Source: Actinomycetota bacterium
GTDB taxonomy: Bacteria > Actinomycetota > Actinomycetes > Streptosporangiales > Streptosporangiaceae
Assembly (NCBI GenBank): GCA_019240215.1
Contig: JAFAYQ010000027.1
Span: 30,331 to 94,330, forward strand
DNA length: 64,000 nucleotides
Reading direction: 5' to 3'
Shown here: piece after piece, positions 32,801 through 40,333 of the stretch
Layout of the letters: each line of letters begins with the position of its first letter
How positions within the stretch are numbered: position 1 is the stretch's first letter
The notes under the pieces: model-generated
The model's database searches: none
What the model saw: the letters and a program-made list of their open reading frames with translations, nothing else
Told to the model about the DNA's origin: nothing
Made by a program: the position numbers and the translations under genes

Positions 32801-33916
32801 CAGCACGCCCGGTCGGGCGAGCGCCACGTCCCGCCCCAGCGGCCGCTGCACCGGGAGCTGGCCGCCATCTGGGAGGAGCTGCTCGACACCCGGCCGATCG
32901 GGATCACCGACAACTTCTTCGACCTCGGCGGTCACTCGCTGCTGGCGGCCCAGCTGATCGACCGGATCGACCAGCGCTACGGGAAGAAGGTGGCGCTGTC
33001 GGAGCTGTTCGGCAAGCCGACGATCGAGCAGCTGGCCGACGAGCTCGAGGACCGGACCGAGCGGGCGGAGGAGCAGGTGCCGCCGGTGAAGCTGCGGCCG
33101 GTTCAGGAGTCCGGCACCCGGACGCCGTTCTTCTTCCTGCACGGAGACTGGACCGGGGGTGCCTTCTACTGTTACGCGCTGGCCCGCGCCTGCGGCCCCG
33201 ACCAGCCGTTCTACGTGCTCGAGCCGTACGTGTTCGGCGATCGGGACGAGGTCCGCGACCTGGAAGCGGTGGCCGCCGCCCACCTGGACGCGATCCGGGC
33301 GGTCCAGCCGCACGGCCCTTACCGGCTGGGTGGCTTCTGCAACGGCGGGCTGCTGGCCTATGAGATGGCGCGCCAGTTCGCGGCCGACGGCGAGCAGGTG
33401 GAGTTCCTGGGGCTGGTCAACCCGTCGCCGCCGTTCCAGCAGGACCGGGTCCAGGCCGTGACCGACCGGCTGAGCGAGCTGTTGCGGATCCCGGCGGCCG
33501 CCCAGGTGACCGGGTACCTGCGCACCCGGCAGGCCCTCCGGCACGTCTACCGGCGGTTGCGGCCGGGCGGCTCCCGGGTCGAAGATTTCGAGAAGCTGCT
33601 GGTGGTCGAGCCCCGGCTGGCGGCGATGGTCCCACCCCGGCCGGCTCTGTACCGGGACTACGTCGGGGTGTTCAGCTGGCTGGCCGGCCGCTACCAGACC
33701 GGCCGCTACGATGGCCCGATCGCGTTCTACTGGGCGGAGGAGATCGCCGCCGAAGGGCGCGAGGCCTGGCAGCCGCTGCTCGCCCCGGGAGAGCCGGACC
33801 GCTACCGGGACCACACGATCGAAGGGGCCCTGATGTCCAGCGTCACCGACCACGTCGAGGGGCTGGGCCAAGTGCTGAGCGAGGACCTGGACCAGACCGG
33901 AGACTCCGGCTCGTGA
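29861..33916 (+). CDS. non-ribosomal peptide synthetase, single module C-A-PCP-TE
   Basis: A 1351-aa synthetase. Condensation-like domain (about 10-440) with the active-site motif reading HRIVSDW at 148-154, so the catalytic second His is Arg149. Adenylation domain (about 455-930): YTSGSTGRPKGVVVE near 628, FDASLEQI with the amino-group-binding Asp at 675, NVYGPTETT near 771, YRTGDRAR, KIRGYRIELGEVE. Carrier domain DNFFDLGGHSLLAAQ with the phosphopantetheine Ser near 1024. Thioesterase (about 1075-1345) with GFCNGG, putting Cys1160 at the nucleophile position. It loads one alpha-amino acid onto itself. The product is unknown. It is paralogous to the NRPS at 35333 and followed after 19 bp by a flavin monooxygenase. 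Confidence 0.93.
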   Translation: MPTTDKTDRHEVPLSYEQEQLWFSHRLQPDAPLDHECVVVTFPAGEIDTGALRQSLDAFTARHELWRTVFPRADDGTGGPVQVVRPSGQFTWSELDLSDRSSPDADAEARRRVEEEAQQPFDLVAGPLVRALLVRFRADRYRLYLTLHRIVSDWGSLTGIFLPELQALYDATRERYPADLPKLERQYADYAQWQRSRPGAERAEQLQFWKHYLAGAPAALELPSDHRRPERPEQRAGVETFTLDAKLAAGLRELSEREQVTLTATLTAALATLLHRYTGQEDLLIGTFPERGPGPLARPMVGCHPNTVVHRSDLAGQPSTSELLRRTEAVRQAIAAYQTVPFDAVVKELRPEHSPGRPPLVQVALSVVPATAAAGTSLASRAAWALARVGQDAPAPKFDLLVEVEERPGGLAGRFVYHRGLFAPETIRRMAGHWRMVLEGMVARPQQPVTELELLTGPERTQLLEQWSAGGPAPAGPDVAELIEAQAQRNPGAVAVVCDDVQLSYQELRQRARQLARYLRANGVGAGVTVGVCLERSVEQVVALLAIFLAGGAYVPVDPAAPAERIRFVTGDADLALMLTQARLRERVEGTGAKVVVLADAEVAATAGPGQDDPGQEEPAASQAAYVIYTSGSTGRPKGVVVERGALSAHCRTIIAEWGLTPPDRVTNFSQYSFDASLEQILPPLAAGARLVMRGEEIWSPRQLLHQLRSQQVTVLILPAAYWQQAVREWAQTPGGLAGTRLRLVVSGGEQLSRQVLQQWPGLGRPETRLLNVYGPTETTITATMADISPDDEWITIGRPLPGRTAYILDHRRRPVPAGVVGELYIGGGLLAREYLNRPELTSERFVPDSVTGQPGARLYRTGDRARHLSDGRIEYAGRADQQVKIRGYRIELGEVEAVLAQHPGVAQAVVVARPDRRGPELAAFVVARPGAELDQEAARRFLRDRLPAYMVPPVIEPLAEMPFLASGKPDRRRLLEMPLQHARSGERHVPPQRPLHRELAAIWEELLDTRPIGITDNFFDLGGHSLLAAQLIDRIDQRYGKKVALSELFGKPTIEQLADELEDRTERAEEQVPPVKLRPVQESGTRTPFFFLHGDWTGGAFYCYALARACGPDQPFYVLEPYVFGDRDEVRDLEAVAAAHLDAIRAVQPHGPYRLGGFCNGGLLAYEMARQFAADGEQVEFLGLVNPSPPFQQDRVQAVTDRLSELLRIPAAAQVTGYLRTRQALRHVYRRLRPGGSRVEDFEKLLVVEPRLAAMVPPRPALYRDYVGVFSWLAGRYQTGRYDGPIAFYWAEEIAAEGREAWQPLLAPGEPDRYRDHTIEGALMSSVTDHVEGLGQVLSEDLDQTGDSGS

Positions 33917-33935
33917 CCTGCCACCGGGAGACACA

Positions 33936-35156
33936 GTGAAGATCGCATGCGTGGGCGGCGGCCCGGCCGGGCTGTACTTCTCGCTGCTGCTCAAGCTCCG
34001 CCAGCCGCAGCACGAGATCACCATCTACGAGCGGGGCGCGCCCGGCGTGACCCGCGGCTGGGGCGTGGTGTTCTGGAACGACCTGCTGGACCAGCTGCGC
34101 GACGCCGATCCGGAATCGGCCGCCCAGATCGCCCAGGCCGCGTTCCCCTGGAGCAACGAGATCGTCGACGTCGGCGGCACCCAGATCCTGCACGGCGTCA
34201 GCCAGGGCTACGGCATGAAGCGGCGGCTGCTGCTGGACATCCTGGCCCGCCGGGCTGAGCAGGCCGGGGTCCGGATCGAGTACCACCACGAGGTGACGTC
34301 GGCCGCCCAGCTGCCCGACGCCGATCTCATCGTCGCCTGCGACGGCGTCAACAGCCGGCTGCGGGCGGAGGCCAGCGGTATCCAGACCGACGAGCAGCCG
34401 GGCACCAACAAGTACATCTGGCTGGGCACGGAAAAGGTGTTCAGCACCTTCACCTTCCCGTTCGTGCACACCAGCAGCGGCTGGGTCTGGGCCCACGCCT
34501 ACGGGGTCGACGCCGGCTCCAGCACCTTCATTGTGGAGTGCGCGCAGGAAACCTGGGACGGCCTCGGGTTCGCCGCGATGTCGCAGGCCGAATGCCTGGC
34601 CGTGCTGGAGAAGATTTTCGCCGCCCAACTGGACGGGCACCAGCTGATCGGCACCAGCCCGGACGGGCTGAACGCCCAGTGGGTGAACTTCCGCACGATC
34701 ACCAACAACCGCTGGTACGACGGCCGGGTCGTGCTGGCCGGGGACGCCGCCCACACCACCCACTTCAGCGTCGGATCGGGGACCCGGCTGGCCATCGAGG
34801 ACGCGATCGCGCTGGCCGGCCGCCTGCAGCGGGATGAAGAGGTACCAGTGGCCCTGGGCGCCTACGAGCGGGAACGGCGGGAGACGATCCTGCGGACCCA
34901 GCTGGCGTCCCGCTACAGCGCCCAGTGGTTCGAGAACGTCCCCCGCTATATCGGCCTGGGGCCCCGGCAGTTCTCCGCGCTCATGCGCCGGCGCCGGTCC
35001 CCGCTGATGCCGCGCATCTCCCCGCAGCTGTACTACTGGTCCTGGCCGACCTCACGGGAGCCGCCGTTCGTGGACACGCTGCGGCGGCTGGCCGGGCCGC
35101 CCGCGGTCAAGGTCTACGGCTGGCTGCGGCAGCTCCAGAGCCGGGCTAAGAACTAG
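33936..35156 (+). CDS. FAD-dependent aromatic monooxygenase, VioD / salicylyl-CoA-5-hydroxylase type
   Basis: A 406-aa group A flavoprotein: GGGPAGLYFSLLLKLR at the N-terminus, the family-specific GWGVVFWND, ADLIVACDGVNSRLR, NKYIWLGTEKVF, HAYGVDAGSSTFIVECAQETW, and GRVVLAGDAAHTTHFSVGSGTRLAIEDAI. The combination NKYIW...HAY...STFIVEC is shared by VioD (tryptophan-derived substrate in violacein synthesis) and by anthraniloyl-/salicylyl-CoA hydroxylases, so the substrate is probably an aromatic amino acid derivative, perhaps held as a thioester. GTG 33936 has GGGAG at five bases. It lies between two NRPS genes and likely hydroxylates their substrate or product. Confidence 0.9.
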   Translation: MKIACVGGGPAGLYFSLLLKLRQPQHEITIYERGAPGVTRGWGVVFWNDLLDQLRDADPESAAQIAQAAFPWSNEIVDVGGTQILHGVSQGYGMKRRLLLDILARRAEQAGVRIEYHHEVTSAAQLPDADLIVACDGVNSRLRAEASGIQTDEQPGTNKYIWLGTEKVFSTFTFPFVHTSSGWVWAHAYGVDAGSSTFIVECAQETWDGLGFAAMSQAECLAVLEKIFAAQLDGHQLIGTSPDGLNAQWVNFRTITNNRWYDGRVVLAGDAAHTTHFSVGSGTRLAIEDAIALAGRLQRDEEVPVALGAYERERRETILRTQLASRYSAQWFENVPRYIGLGPRQFSALMRRRRSPLMPRISPQLYYWSWPTSREPPFVDTLRRLAGPPAVKVYGWLRQLQSRAKN

Positions 35157-35332
35157 TTAAGGAATTTCTCGCTGTCAACGCAATCCGCTGGCCGGGCGTC
35201 CCACGTATATCTGGTGAAAAGTAAACAGAACGGCTTTCACAAAATACTTGGGATATTCCGCGAGCTTGCTTAGAAGTCGCTGAAAGAGCGGCTGTGAGCT
35301 GGGATATTGCGCTGGGGGAAGCAGCGAATAAT
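35157..35332 (+). promoter_or_regulatory. leader region of the second NRPS gene
   Basis: 176 bp of lower G+C. It contains two near-identical 13-mers, TGGGATATTCCGC (35249-35261) and TGGGATATTGCGC (35300-35312), 51 bp apart, a TGAAA...TTTCA inverted pair (35214-35240), and a GGGGGA block upstream of ATG 35333 that mirrors the leader of the first NRPS. This suggests separate initiation of the second gene. Confidence 0.4.
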
Positions 35333-38300
35333 ATGCCGACGAGCACAGAGGCCGAACGGCAGGAAGTTTTTCTGTCCTGCGAACAGGAACAGCTTTGGTT
35401 TTCACACCAGCTGATGCCAGCCGCGCCGCTGGATCACGAATGCGTAATGCTGACGCTGCCCGGCGCCGAACTGGACGTCGAGGCCCTGCGCGCCAGCCTC
35501 GGGGCCTTTGTCGAGCGGCACCAGATCTGGCGGACCACCTTCCAGCGGCCGGGTGGCCCGCGGGCAGGCCGTTACCGGGCGACCGGGCCGATGCCGGTCG
35601 TGCAGCCGGGCGGGCGGTTCGGCTGGTCAGTGGTGGACCTCAGCCAGCTACCGGGCGCCGAGCCGGAAGCCCGGCGGCGAGCCCAGGCCGACGCCCGGCA
35701 GCCGTTCGACCTGGCCCGGGGGCCGCTGGTCCGGGCCCTGCTGATCCGGCTCAGCCCGGCCGAGCATCGGCTGTTCGTGACCGTGCCGCGTATCGTCAGC
35801 GACGGCCAGGCCCTGACCGAGGTGTTCGCCCCCGAGTTGCACACCCTTTATGTATCCATGCAAAAGGCACCGGCGGCCGGTTCAGCCGCGGCCAACCCGC
35901 CCGCGCCTGAGCACCAGTACGCGGACTACGCCCGCGACCAGCGGGGCCACCCGGCCGCGCGGACCGGCGGGCTCGAATTCTGGGCCGAGTACCTGGCCGG
36001 CGCGCCCACCGTGCTCGACCTGCCCGCCGATCACCGGCGGCCCGAAGGTCAGGACCGGCGCGGCGGCGTCCAGCCGTTCACCTTCGGCCCGGCCCTGACG
36101 GCCGGGCTCCGGCGGCTCAGCGCGGATCAGCAGGTGCCGCTGCGGGCCACCCTGACGGCCGCCCTGGCGGCGTTGCTGTACCGCTGCACCGGGCAGGAAG
36201 ACCTGCTCATCGGGACCGTGACCGAGCGCCGGCCGGAGACCGCGGGCCCGCCCATGCTGGGGTGTTTCCGCAACACCACCGTGCACCGGGCCGACCTGAC
36301 CGGCGACCCGGCCGCCCGCGAGCTGCTGGCCCGGACCGAGGCCGCCCACCAGCGGACCCGCCCGCACCAGGACATCCCGTTCGACGCGGTCGTCCGGGAA
36401 CTGCGGCCCGAGCGCACCCTCGGCCGGCCGCCCCTGGTCCAGGTGGCACTGGCCATCACCGAAGCCCCCGCGACCGCCCGCGCGGCCTGGCCGGTGACCC
36501 GGGTGCCGCTGGACGACCCGGCCCCCCAGCTCGACCTCCTGGTCGAGGCCGAGGAGCAGGCGGACGGGGTCGCCGGCCGGTTCGTCTACGACCGGGCGCT
36601 GTTCGCCCCGGAAACGATCGAGCGGATGGCCGGCCACTGGCGGACGCTGCTGGCAGGCCTGGTGGCCCACCCGGACCGGCCGGTCAGCCGGCTGGAGCTG
36701 CTCACCGAGCCGGAGCGGGACCAGCTGCGGTGCTGGGGCACCGGCCCGCTGGCCCCGGCCGGGCCCGACGTCGCCGAGCTGATCGAAGACCAGGCCCGCC
36801 AGCGCCCGGACGCGGTCGCGCTGGTCTGCGAGGCTGAGCAGCTGACCTACCGGGAGCTGCACGAGCGGGCCAGCCAGCTCGCCCGCTACCTGCGCGGCCA
36901 CGGCACCGGCCCCGGCGTGCCGGTCGGAGTGTGCCTGGAGCGGTCGGCCGACCAGGTGATCGTACTGCTGGCCATCCTCCGGGTGGGCGCGGTGTACGTG
37001 CCGCTGGCCCCCGAGACGCCGGCCGAGCGGGTCCGCTACGTCGTCGCCGACACCGCCATGCCGCTGCTGCTGACCCGCAAGCAGCTGCGCAAACGGCTCG
37101 ACGGGGCCGGGACCCGGGTGCTGTGCCTGGACGGCAGCGCCGCCACCATCGAGCAGCCGCGCCAGCAGCAGGTGGTGGGGACTGACTGGGACCGCCAGCC
37201 CGCCTACATCATCTACACCTCGGGCTCGACCGGGCAGCCCAAGGGCGTCGTGGTCGAGCGGGGCGCCCTGTCGGCCCACTGCCGGGCCATGATCGGGGTC
37301 CTCGGCCTCGGCCCGGCCGACCGGGTGCTCCAGTTCAGCCAGTACAGCTTCGACGCCTCGCTCGAGCAGATCCTGCCCGCGCTGGCGGCCGGGGCCCGGC
37401 TGGTCATGCGGGGCGAGGAGCTCTGGTCGCCCCGCCAGCTGCTTCGTCAGCTGCAGCACCAGCAGGTGACGGTGGCCAACCTGCCGTCCGCCTACTGGCA
37501 GCAGGCGGTCCGGGAGTGGGCCCCGACCCAGGGCCCGCTGACCGGATCCCGGCTGCGGCTGGTGATCGCGGGCGGCGAACGGCTCGGCCGCCCCGGCCTG
37601 CGCCAGTGGCCGCGGCTGGGCCTGACCGGCACCCGGTTGCTGAACGCCTACGGCCCGACCGAGGCCACGATCACCGCCACCGTGGCCGAGATCGACCCGG
37701 AGGATGAGTGGATCACGATCGGGCGGCCGCTGCCCGGGCGGACCGCCCACATCCTCGACCGTGACCGGCAGCCGGTCCCGGCCGGCGTGGTCGGCGAGCT
37801 GTACCTGGGCGGCGACCTGCTGGCTCGCGGCTACCTGAACCAGGCGGAGCTGACCGACGAGCGCTTCGTTCCCGACCCGTTCGCGGTGGGCCCGGACGCC
37901 CGGCTGTACCGGACCGGGGACCGCGCCCGGTTCCTGGCCGACGGCCGCATCGAGTACATGGGCCGCGACGACCAGCAGGTCAAGATCCGCGGCTACCGGA
38001 TCGAGCTCGGCGAGGTGGAAGCGGCGCTGGCCCAGTACCCGGCGGTGGCCGAGGCGGTGGTGGTGGCCCGCCCGGCCGGCCGCGGCCCCGAACTGGCCGC
38101 GTTCGTCGTCGCCCGCCCCGGAACCACCCTGGACCAGGGCGCCCGGGCCGAGCTGCGCCGGTTCCTGCGCGAACGGCTGCCCGCCTACATGGTGCCGCCG
38201 GTGATCGAGCCGCTGGCCGCGCTGCCCCGGCTGGCCACCGGCAAGCCGGACCGGCGCCGCCTGCAGCAGAAGTCACGCAGCAGCACCCGGCCGGGCGCGG

Positions 38301-39508
38301 ACTACGTCGCGCCCCGGGAGCCGGTCGAGCAGCAGCTGGTCCGGCTCTGGGAGGAGCTGCTCGGCACCCGGCCGATCGGGATCACCGACAACTTCTTCGA
38401 CCTCGGCGGTCATTCGCTGCTGGCGGCCCAGCTGATCGACCGGATCGACCAGCGCTACGGCAAGAAGCTGGCGCTGTCACAGCTGTTCGCCGGGCCCACC
38501 ATCGAGCAGCTGGCGGCCGGGCTCGACCACCTCGAAGAGGTGGACACCCCCAGCAACCCCGGCGGGCCGGGGGAGCGGCCGGACGGGCGGGTAGCGCTGC
38601 GGCCGGTCCAGGAGTCCGGCACCCGGACGCCGTTCTTCTTCCTGCACGGGGACTGGACCGGCGGTGCCTTCTACTGCTTCGCGCTGGCCCGCGGCAGCGG
38701 TCCCGACCAGCCGTTCTACGTGCTCGAACCGTACGTGTTCAGCGACACCGAGCCGGTGCCGTCGATGGCGGAGGTGGCCGCCGCTCACCTGCGGGCCATC
38801 CGCGCGGTGCAGCCGCACGGCCCCTACCGGCTCGGCGGGTTCTGCAACGGCGGGCTGCTGGCCTATGAGATGGCGCGGCAGCTGGAGCGCGACGGCGAGC
38901 AGATCGAGTTCCTCGGGCTGGTCAACCCCTCATCCCCGCTTCAGCGCGGGCCCCGCCAGCAACTGGCCGACCGGCTGTACCAGCTGCTGCGGGTGCCGGA
39001 GCCGGTCCAGCTGACCACCTACCTGCGCGGCCGGCACGCGCTGCGGCACGTCTACCGGCGGCTCCGGCCGCGCGGCGAGAAGGTCCAGGACTTCGGGAAA
39101 CTGCTGGTCATCGAGCCCCGGCTGGCGGCCATGGCCCCGTCCACGGACGCGCTCTACCGGGACTACGTCGGGGTGTTCAACTGGCTGGCCGGGCGTTACC
39201 AGACCGGCCACTACGGCGGCCCGATGACGTTCTACTGGGCCCGTCAGATCCTGGCCGACGCGCAGTCCTGGACGCCGCTGATCAGGCTCAACCCGTCCGC
39301 CGGGCGCCAGCACCGCACGATCGAGGGCACGCTGATGTCCAGCGTCACCGACCACGTCGACGGGCTGGCGCAGCTCCTCGCCGCCGACCTCGGCCAGGCC
39401 GGGGTGCCGGGCGCGCGAGACGATGATCGGCATGCGGATTCTGGTGACCGGCCACCGCGGCAACGTGGGAGCGCCGATAGCGCGGCAGCTTGCGGGACTC
39501 GGACATGA
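35333..39508 (+). CDS. non-ribosomal peptide synthetase, single module C-A-PCP-TE (paralogue)
   Basis: A 1391-aa synthetase colinear with the one at 29861. The C-domain motif is PRIVSDG at 152-158, so both His of HHxxxDG are missing. The A domain has YTSGSTGQPKGVVVE, FDASLEQI with Asp674, AGGERLG, NAYGPTEAT and KIRGYRIELGEVE. The carrier domain (DNFFDLGGHSLLAAQ) and thioesterase with GFCNGG (Cys1171) follow. ATG 35333 matches the start of the paralogue (MPTSTE against MPTTDK); the frame is open upstream to 35294. After the conserved end the protein has an extra hydrophilic tail of about 35 residues that overlaps the next gene. The A-domain pocket differs from the first NRPS, so the amino acid may differ. 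Confidence 0.93.
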   Translation: MPTSTEAERQEVFLSCEQEQLWFSHQLMPAAPLDHECVMLTLPGAELDVEALRASLGAFVERHQIWRTTFQRPGGPRAGRYRATGPMPVVQPGGRFGWSVVDLSQLPGAEPEARRRAQADARQPFDLARGPLVRALLIRLSPAEHRLFVTVPRIVSDGQALTEVFAPELHTLYVSMQKAPAAGSAAANPPAPEHQYADYARDQRGHPAARTGGLEFWAEYLAGAPTVLDLPADHRRPEGQDRRGGVQPFTFGPALTAGLRRLSADQQVPLRATLTAALAALLYRCTGQEDLLIGTVTERRPETAGPPMLGCFRNTTVHRADLTGDPAARELLARTEAAHQRTRPHQDIPFDAVVRELRPERTLGRPPLVQVALAITEAPATARAAWPVTRVPLDDPAPQLDLLVEAEEQADGVAGRFVYDRALFAPETIERMAGHWRTLLAGLVAHPDRPVSRLELLTEPERDQLRCWGTGPLAPAGPDVAELIEDQARQRPDAVALVCEAEQLTYRELHERASQLARYLRGHGTGPGVPVGVCLERSADQVIVLLAILRVGAVYVPLAPETPAERVRYVVADTAMPLLLTRKQLRKRLDGAGTRVLCLDGSAATIEQPRQQQVVGTDWDRQPAYIIYTSGSTGQPKGVVVERGALSAHCRAMIGVLGLGPADRVLQFSQYSFDASLEQILPALAAGARLVMRGEELWSPRQLLRQLQHQQVTVANLPSAYWQQAVREWAPTQGPLTGSRLRLVIAGGERLGRPGLRQWPRLGLTGTRLLNAYGPTEATITATVAEIDPEDEWITIGRPLPGRTAHILDRDRQPVPAGVVGELYLGGDLLARGYLNQAELTDERFVPDPFAVGPDARLYRTGDRARFLADGRIEYMGRDDQQVKIRGYRIELGEVEAALAQYPAVAEAVVVARPAGRGPELAAFVVARPGTTLDQGARAELRRFLRERLPAYMVPPVIEPLAALPRLATGKPDRRRLQQKSRSSTRPGADYVAPREPVEQQLVRLWEELLGTRPIGITDNFFDLGGHSLLAAQLIDRIDQRYGKKLALSQLFAGPTIEQLAAGLDHLEEVDTPSNPGGPGERPDGRVALRPVQESGTRTPFFFLHGDWTGGAFYCFALARGSGPDQPFYVLEPYVFSDTEPVPSMAEVAAAHLRAIRAVQPHGPYRLGGFCNGGLLAYEMARQLERDGEQIEFLGLVNPSSPLQRGPRQQLADRLYQLLRVPEPVQLTTYLRGRHALRHVYRRLRPRGEKVQDFGKLLVIEPRLAAMAPSTDALYRDYVGVFNWLAGRYQTGHYGGPMTFYWARQILADAQSWTPLIRLNPSAGRQHRTIEGTLMSSVTDHVDGLAQLLAADLGQAGVPGARDDDRHADSGDRPPRQRGSADSAAACGTRT

Positions 39509-40268
39509 CGTCGCCGGCTTCGACCGGGCCGACGGCGACGACCTGCTCGACCTGACCCGCCTCGAGCGGGCGGCGGCCGGCTGTGCCGCCGTGGTTCACC
39601 TGGGGGCGCTGGCCCACGACACGGCCGGCCCCCCGGAGCAGATCATGGCGGTCAACGTGCTCGGGACCTGGCACGCGCTGCTGGCCGCCGAGCGGGCCGG
39701 GGCCCGGCGGTTCGTGCACTTCTCCAGCGCCCAGGTGTTCGGCACCGCCGAGGGCGAGCGCGCCCCCGACTACTTCCCGCTCGACGACGCCCACCCGCGC
39801 CGCGCCATGCACGCCTACGGCCTGTCCAAGATCGCCAGCGAGGACCTGTGTGCCGGCTTCACCGCCCGCACCGCGATCCCGACGATCTCGCTGCGTCCGG
39901 TGTGGGTGTGGCAGCCCGATCAGTATGAAAACGTCGAGGCCGGCTGGCGCCGCGACCCATCGGCCGAGTGGGAGCCGTTCTGGGAGTTCGGGGCCTTCGT
40001 CGACGTGCGGGACGTCGCTGCGGCGGTCGAATCGGCCCTGACGGCCGACCTGCGCGGGCATCACCGGGCGGTGCTGTGCGCCGCCGGCATCGCCGCCACC
40101 GAGCCCAGCCTGGTCATGGCCGCCCGCCTCACCCCGGGCGTCCCGGTCCGGGATCCCGCCCGCTACGAGGCTGACCCGTGGCGCGCCCTGGTCGACTGCT
40201 CGGTCGCCGAAACCGTCCTCGGCTGGCATCCGCGGTTCACCTGGTCCGGCCGTGGTCGTGCCCAATAG
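39432..40268 (+). CDS. NAD-dependent epimerase/dehydratase (extended SDR)
   Basis: A 278-aa Rossmann protein: VTGHRGNVGAPIARQLAGLG cofactor loop, DLLDLTRLERAAAGCAAVVHLGAL, VHFSSAQVFG, and catalytic YGLSK (Tyr-x-x-x-Lys). It lacks the full sugar-binding domain of long epimerases and resembles short NAD(P)-dependent reductases/epimerases. It starts 77 nt inside the 3' end of the second NRPS gene in another frame, so it is translationally linked to the cluster and may reduce or epimerise the released product. ATG 39432 fits the Rossmann strand; ATG 39423 is three codons upstream. Confidence 0.85.
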   Translation: MRILVTGHRGNVGAPIARQLAGLGHDVAGFDRADGDDLLDLTRLERAAAGCAAVVHLGALAHDTAGPPEQIMAVNVLGTWHALLAAERAGARRFVHFSSAQVFGTAEGERAPDYFPLDDAHPRRAMHAYGLSKIASEDLCAGFTARTAIPTISLRPVWVWQPDQYENVEAGWRRDPSAEWEPFWEFGAFVDVRDVAAAVESALTADLRGHHRAVLCAAGIAATEPSLVMAARLTPGVPVRDPARYEADPWRALVDCSVAETVLGWHPRFTWSGRGRAQ

Positions 40269-40333
40269 GCATTTGCGGGTTGATCGCCGGGCTGTTGTGA
40301 TGTTGCTGAGGCATCGACAGGCAGGAGGGTGGC

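Noticed and set aside
29762..34024. 1420-codon open frame on the minus strand opposite the first NRPS
   Set aside because: It mirrors the real synthetase gene; Gln/Arg/Gly/Pro-rich composition without any domain is the usual high-G+C antisense artefact.
29591..35171. Inverted copies of CGAGAAATT(T)CC on either side of the first NRPS and monooxygenase
   Set aside because: Only 11-12 bp, imperfect and partly self-complementary; too weak to call a mobile-element boundary.
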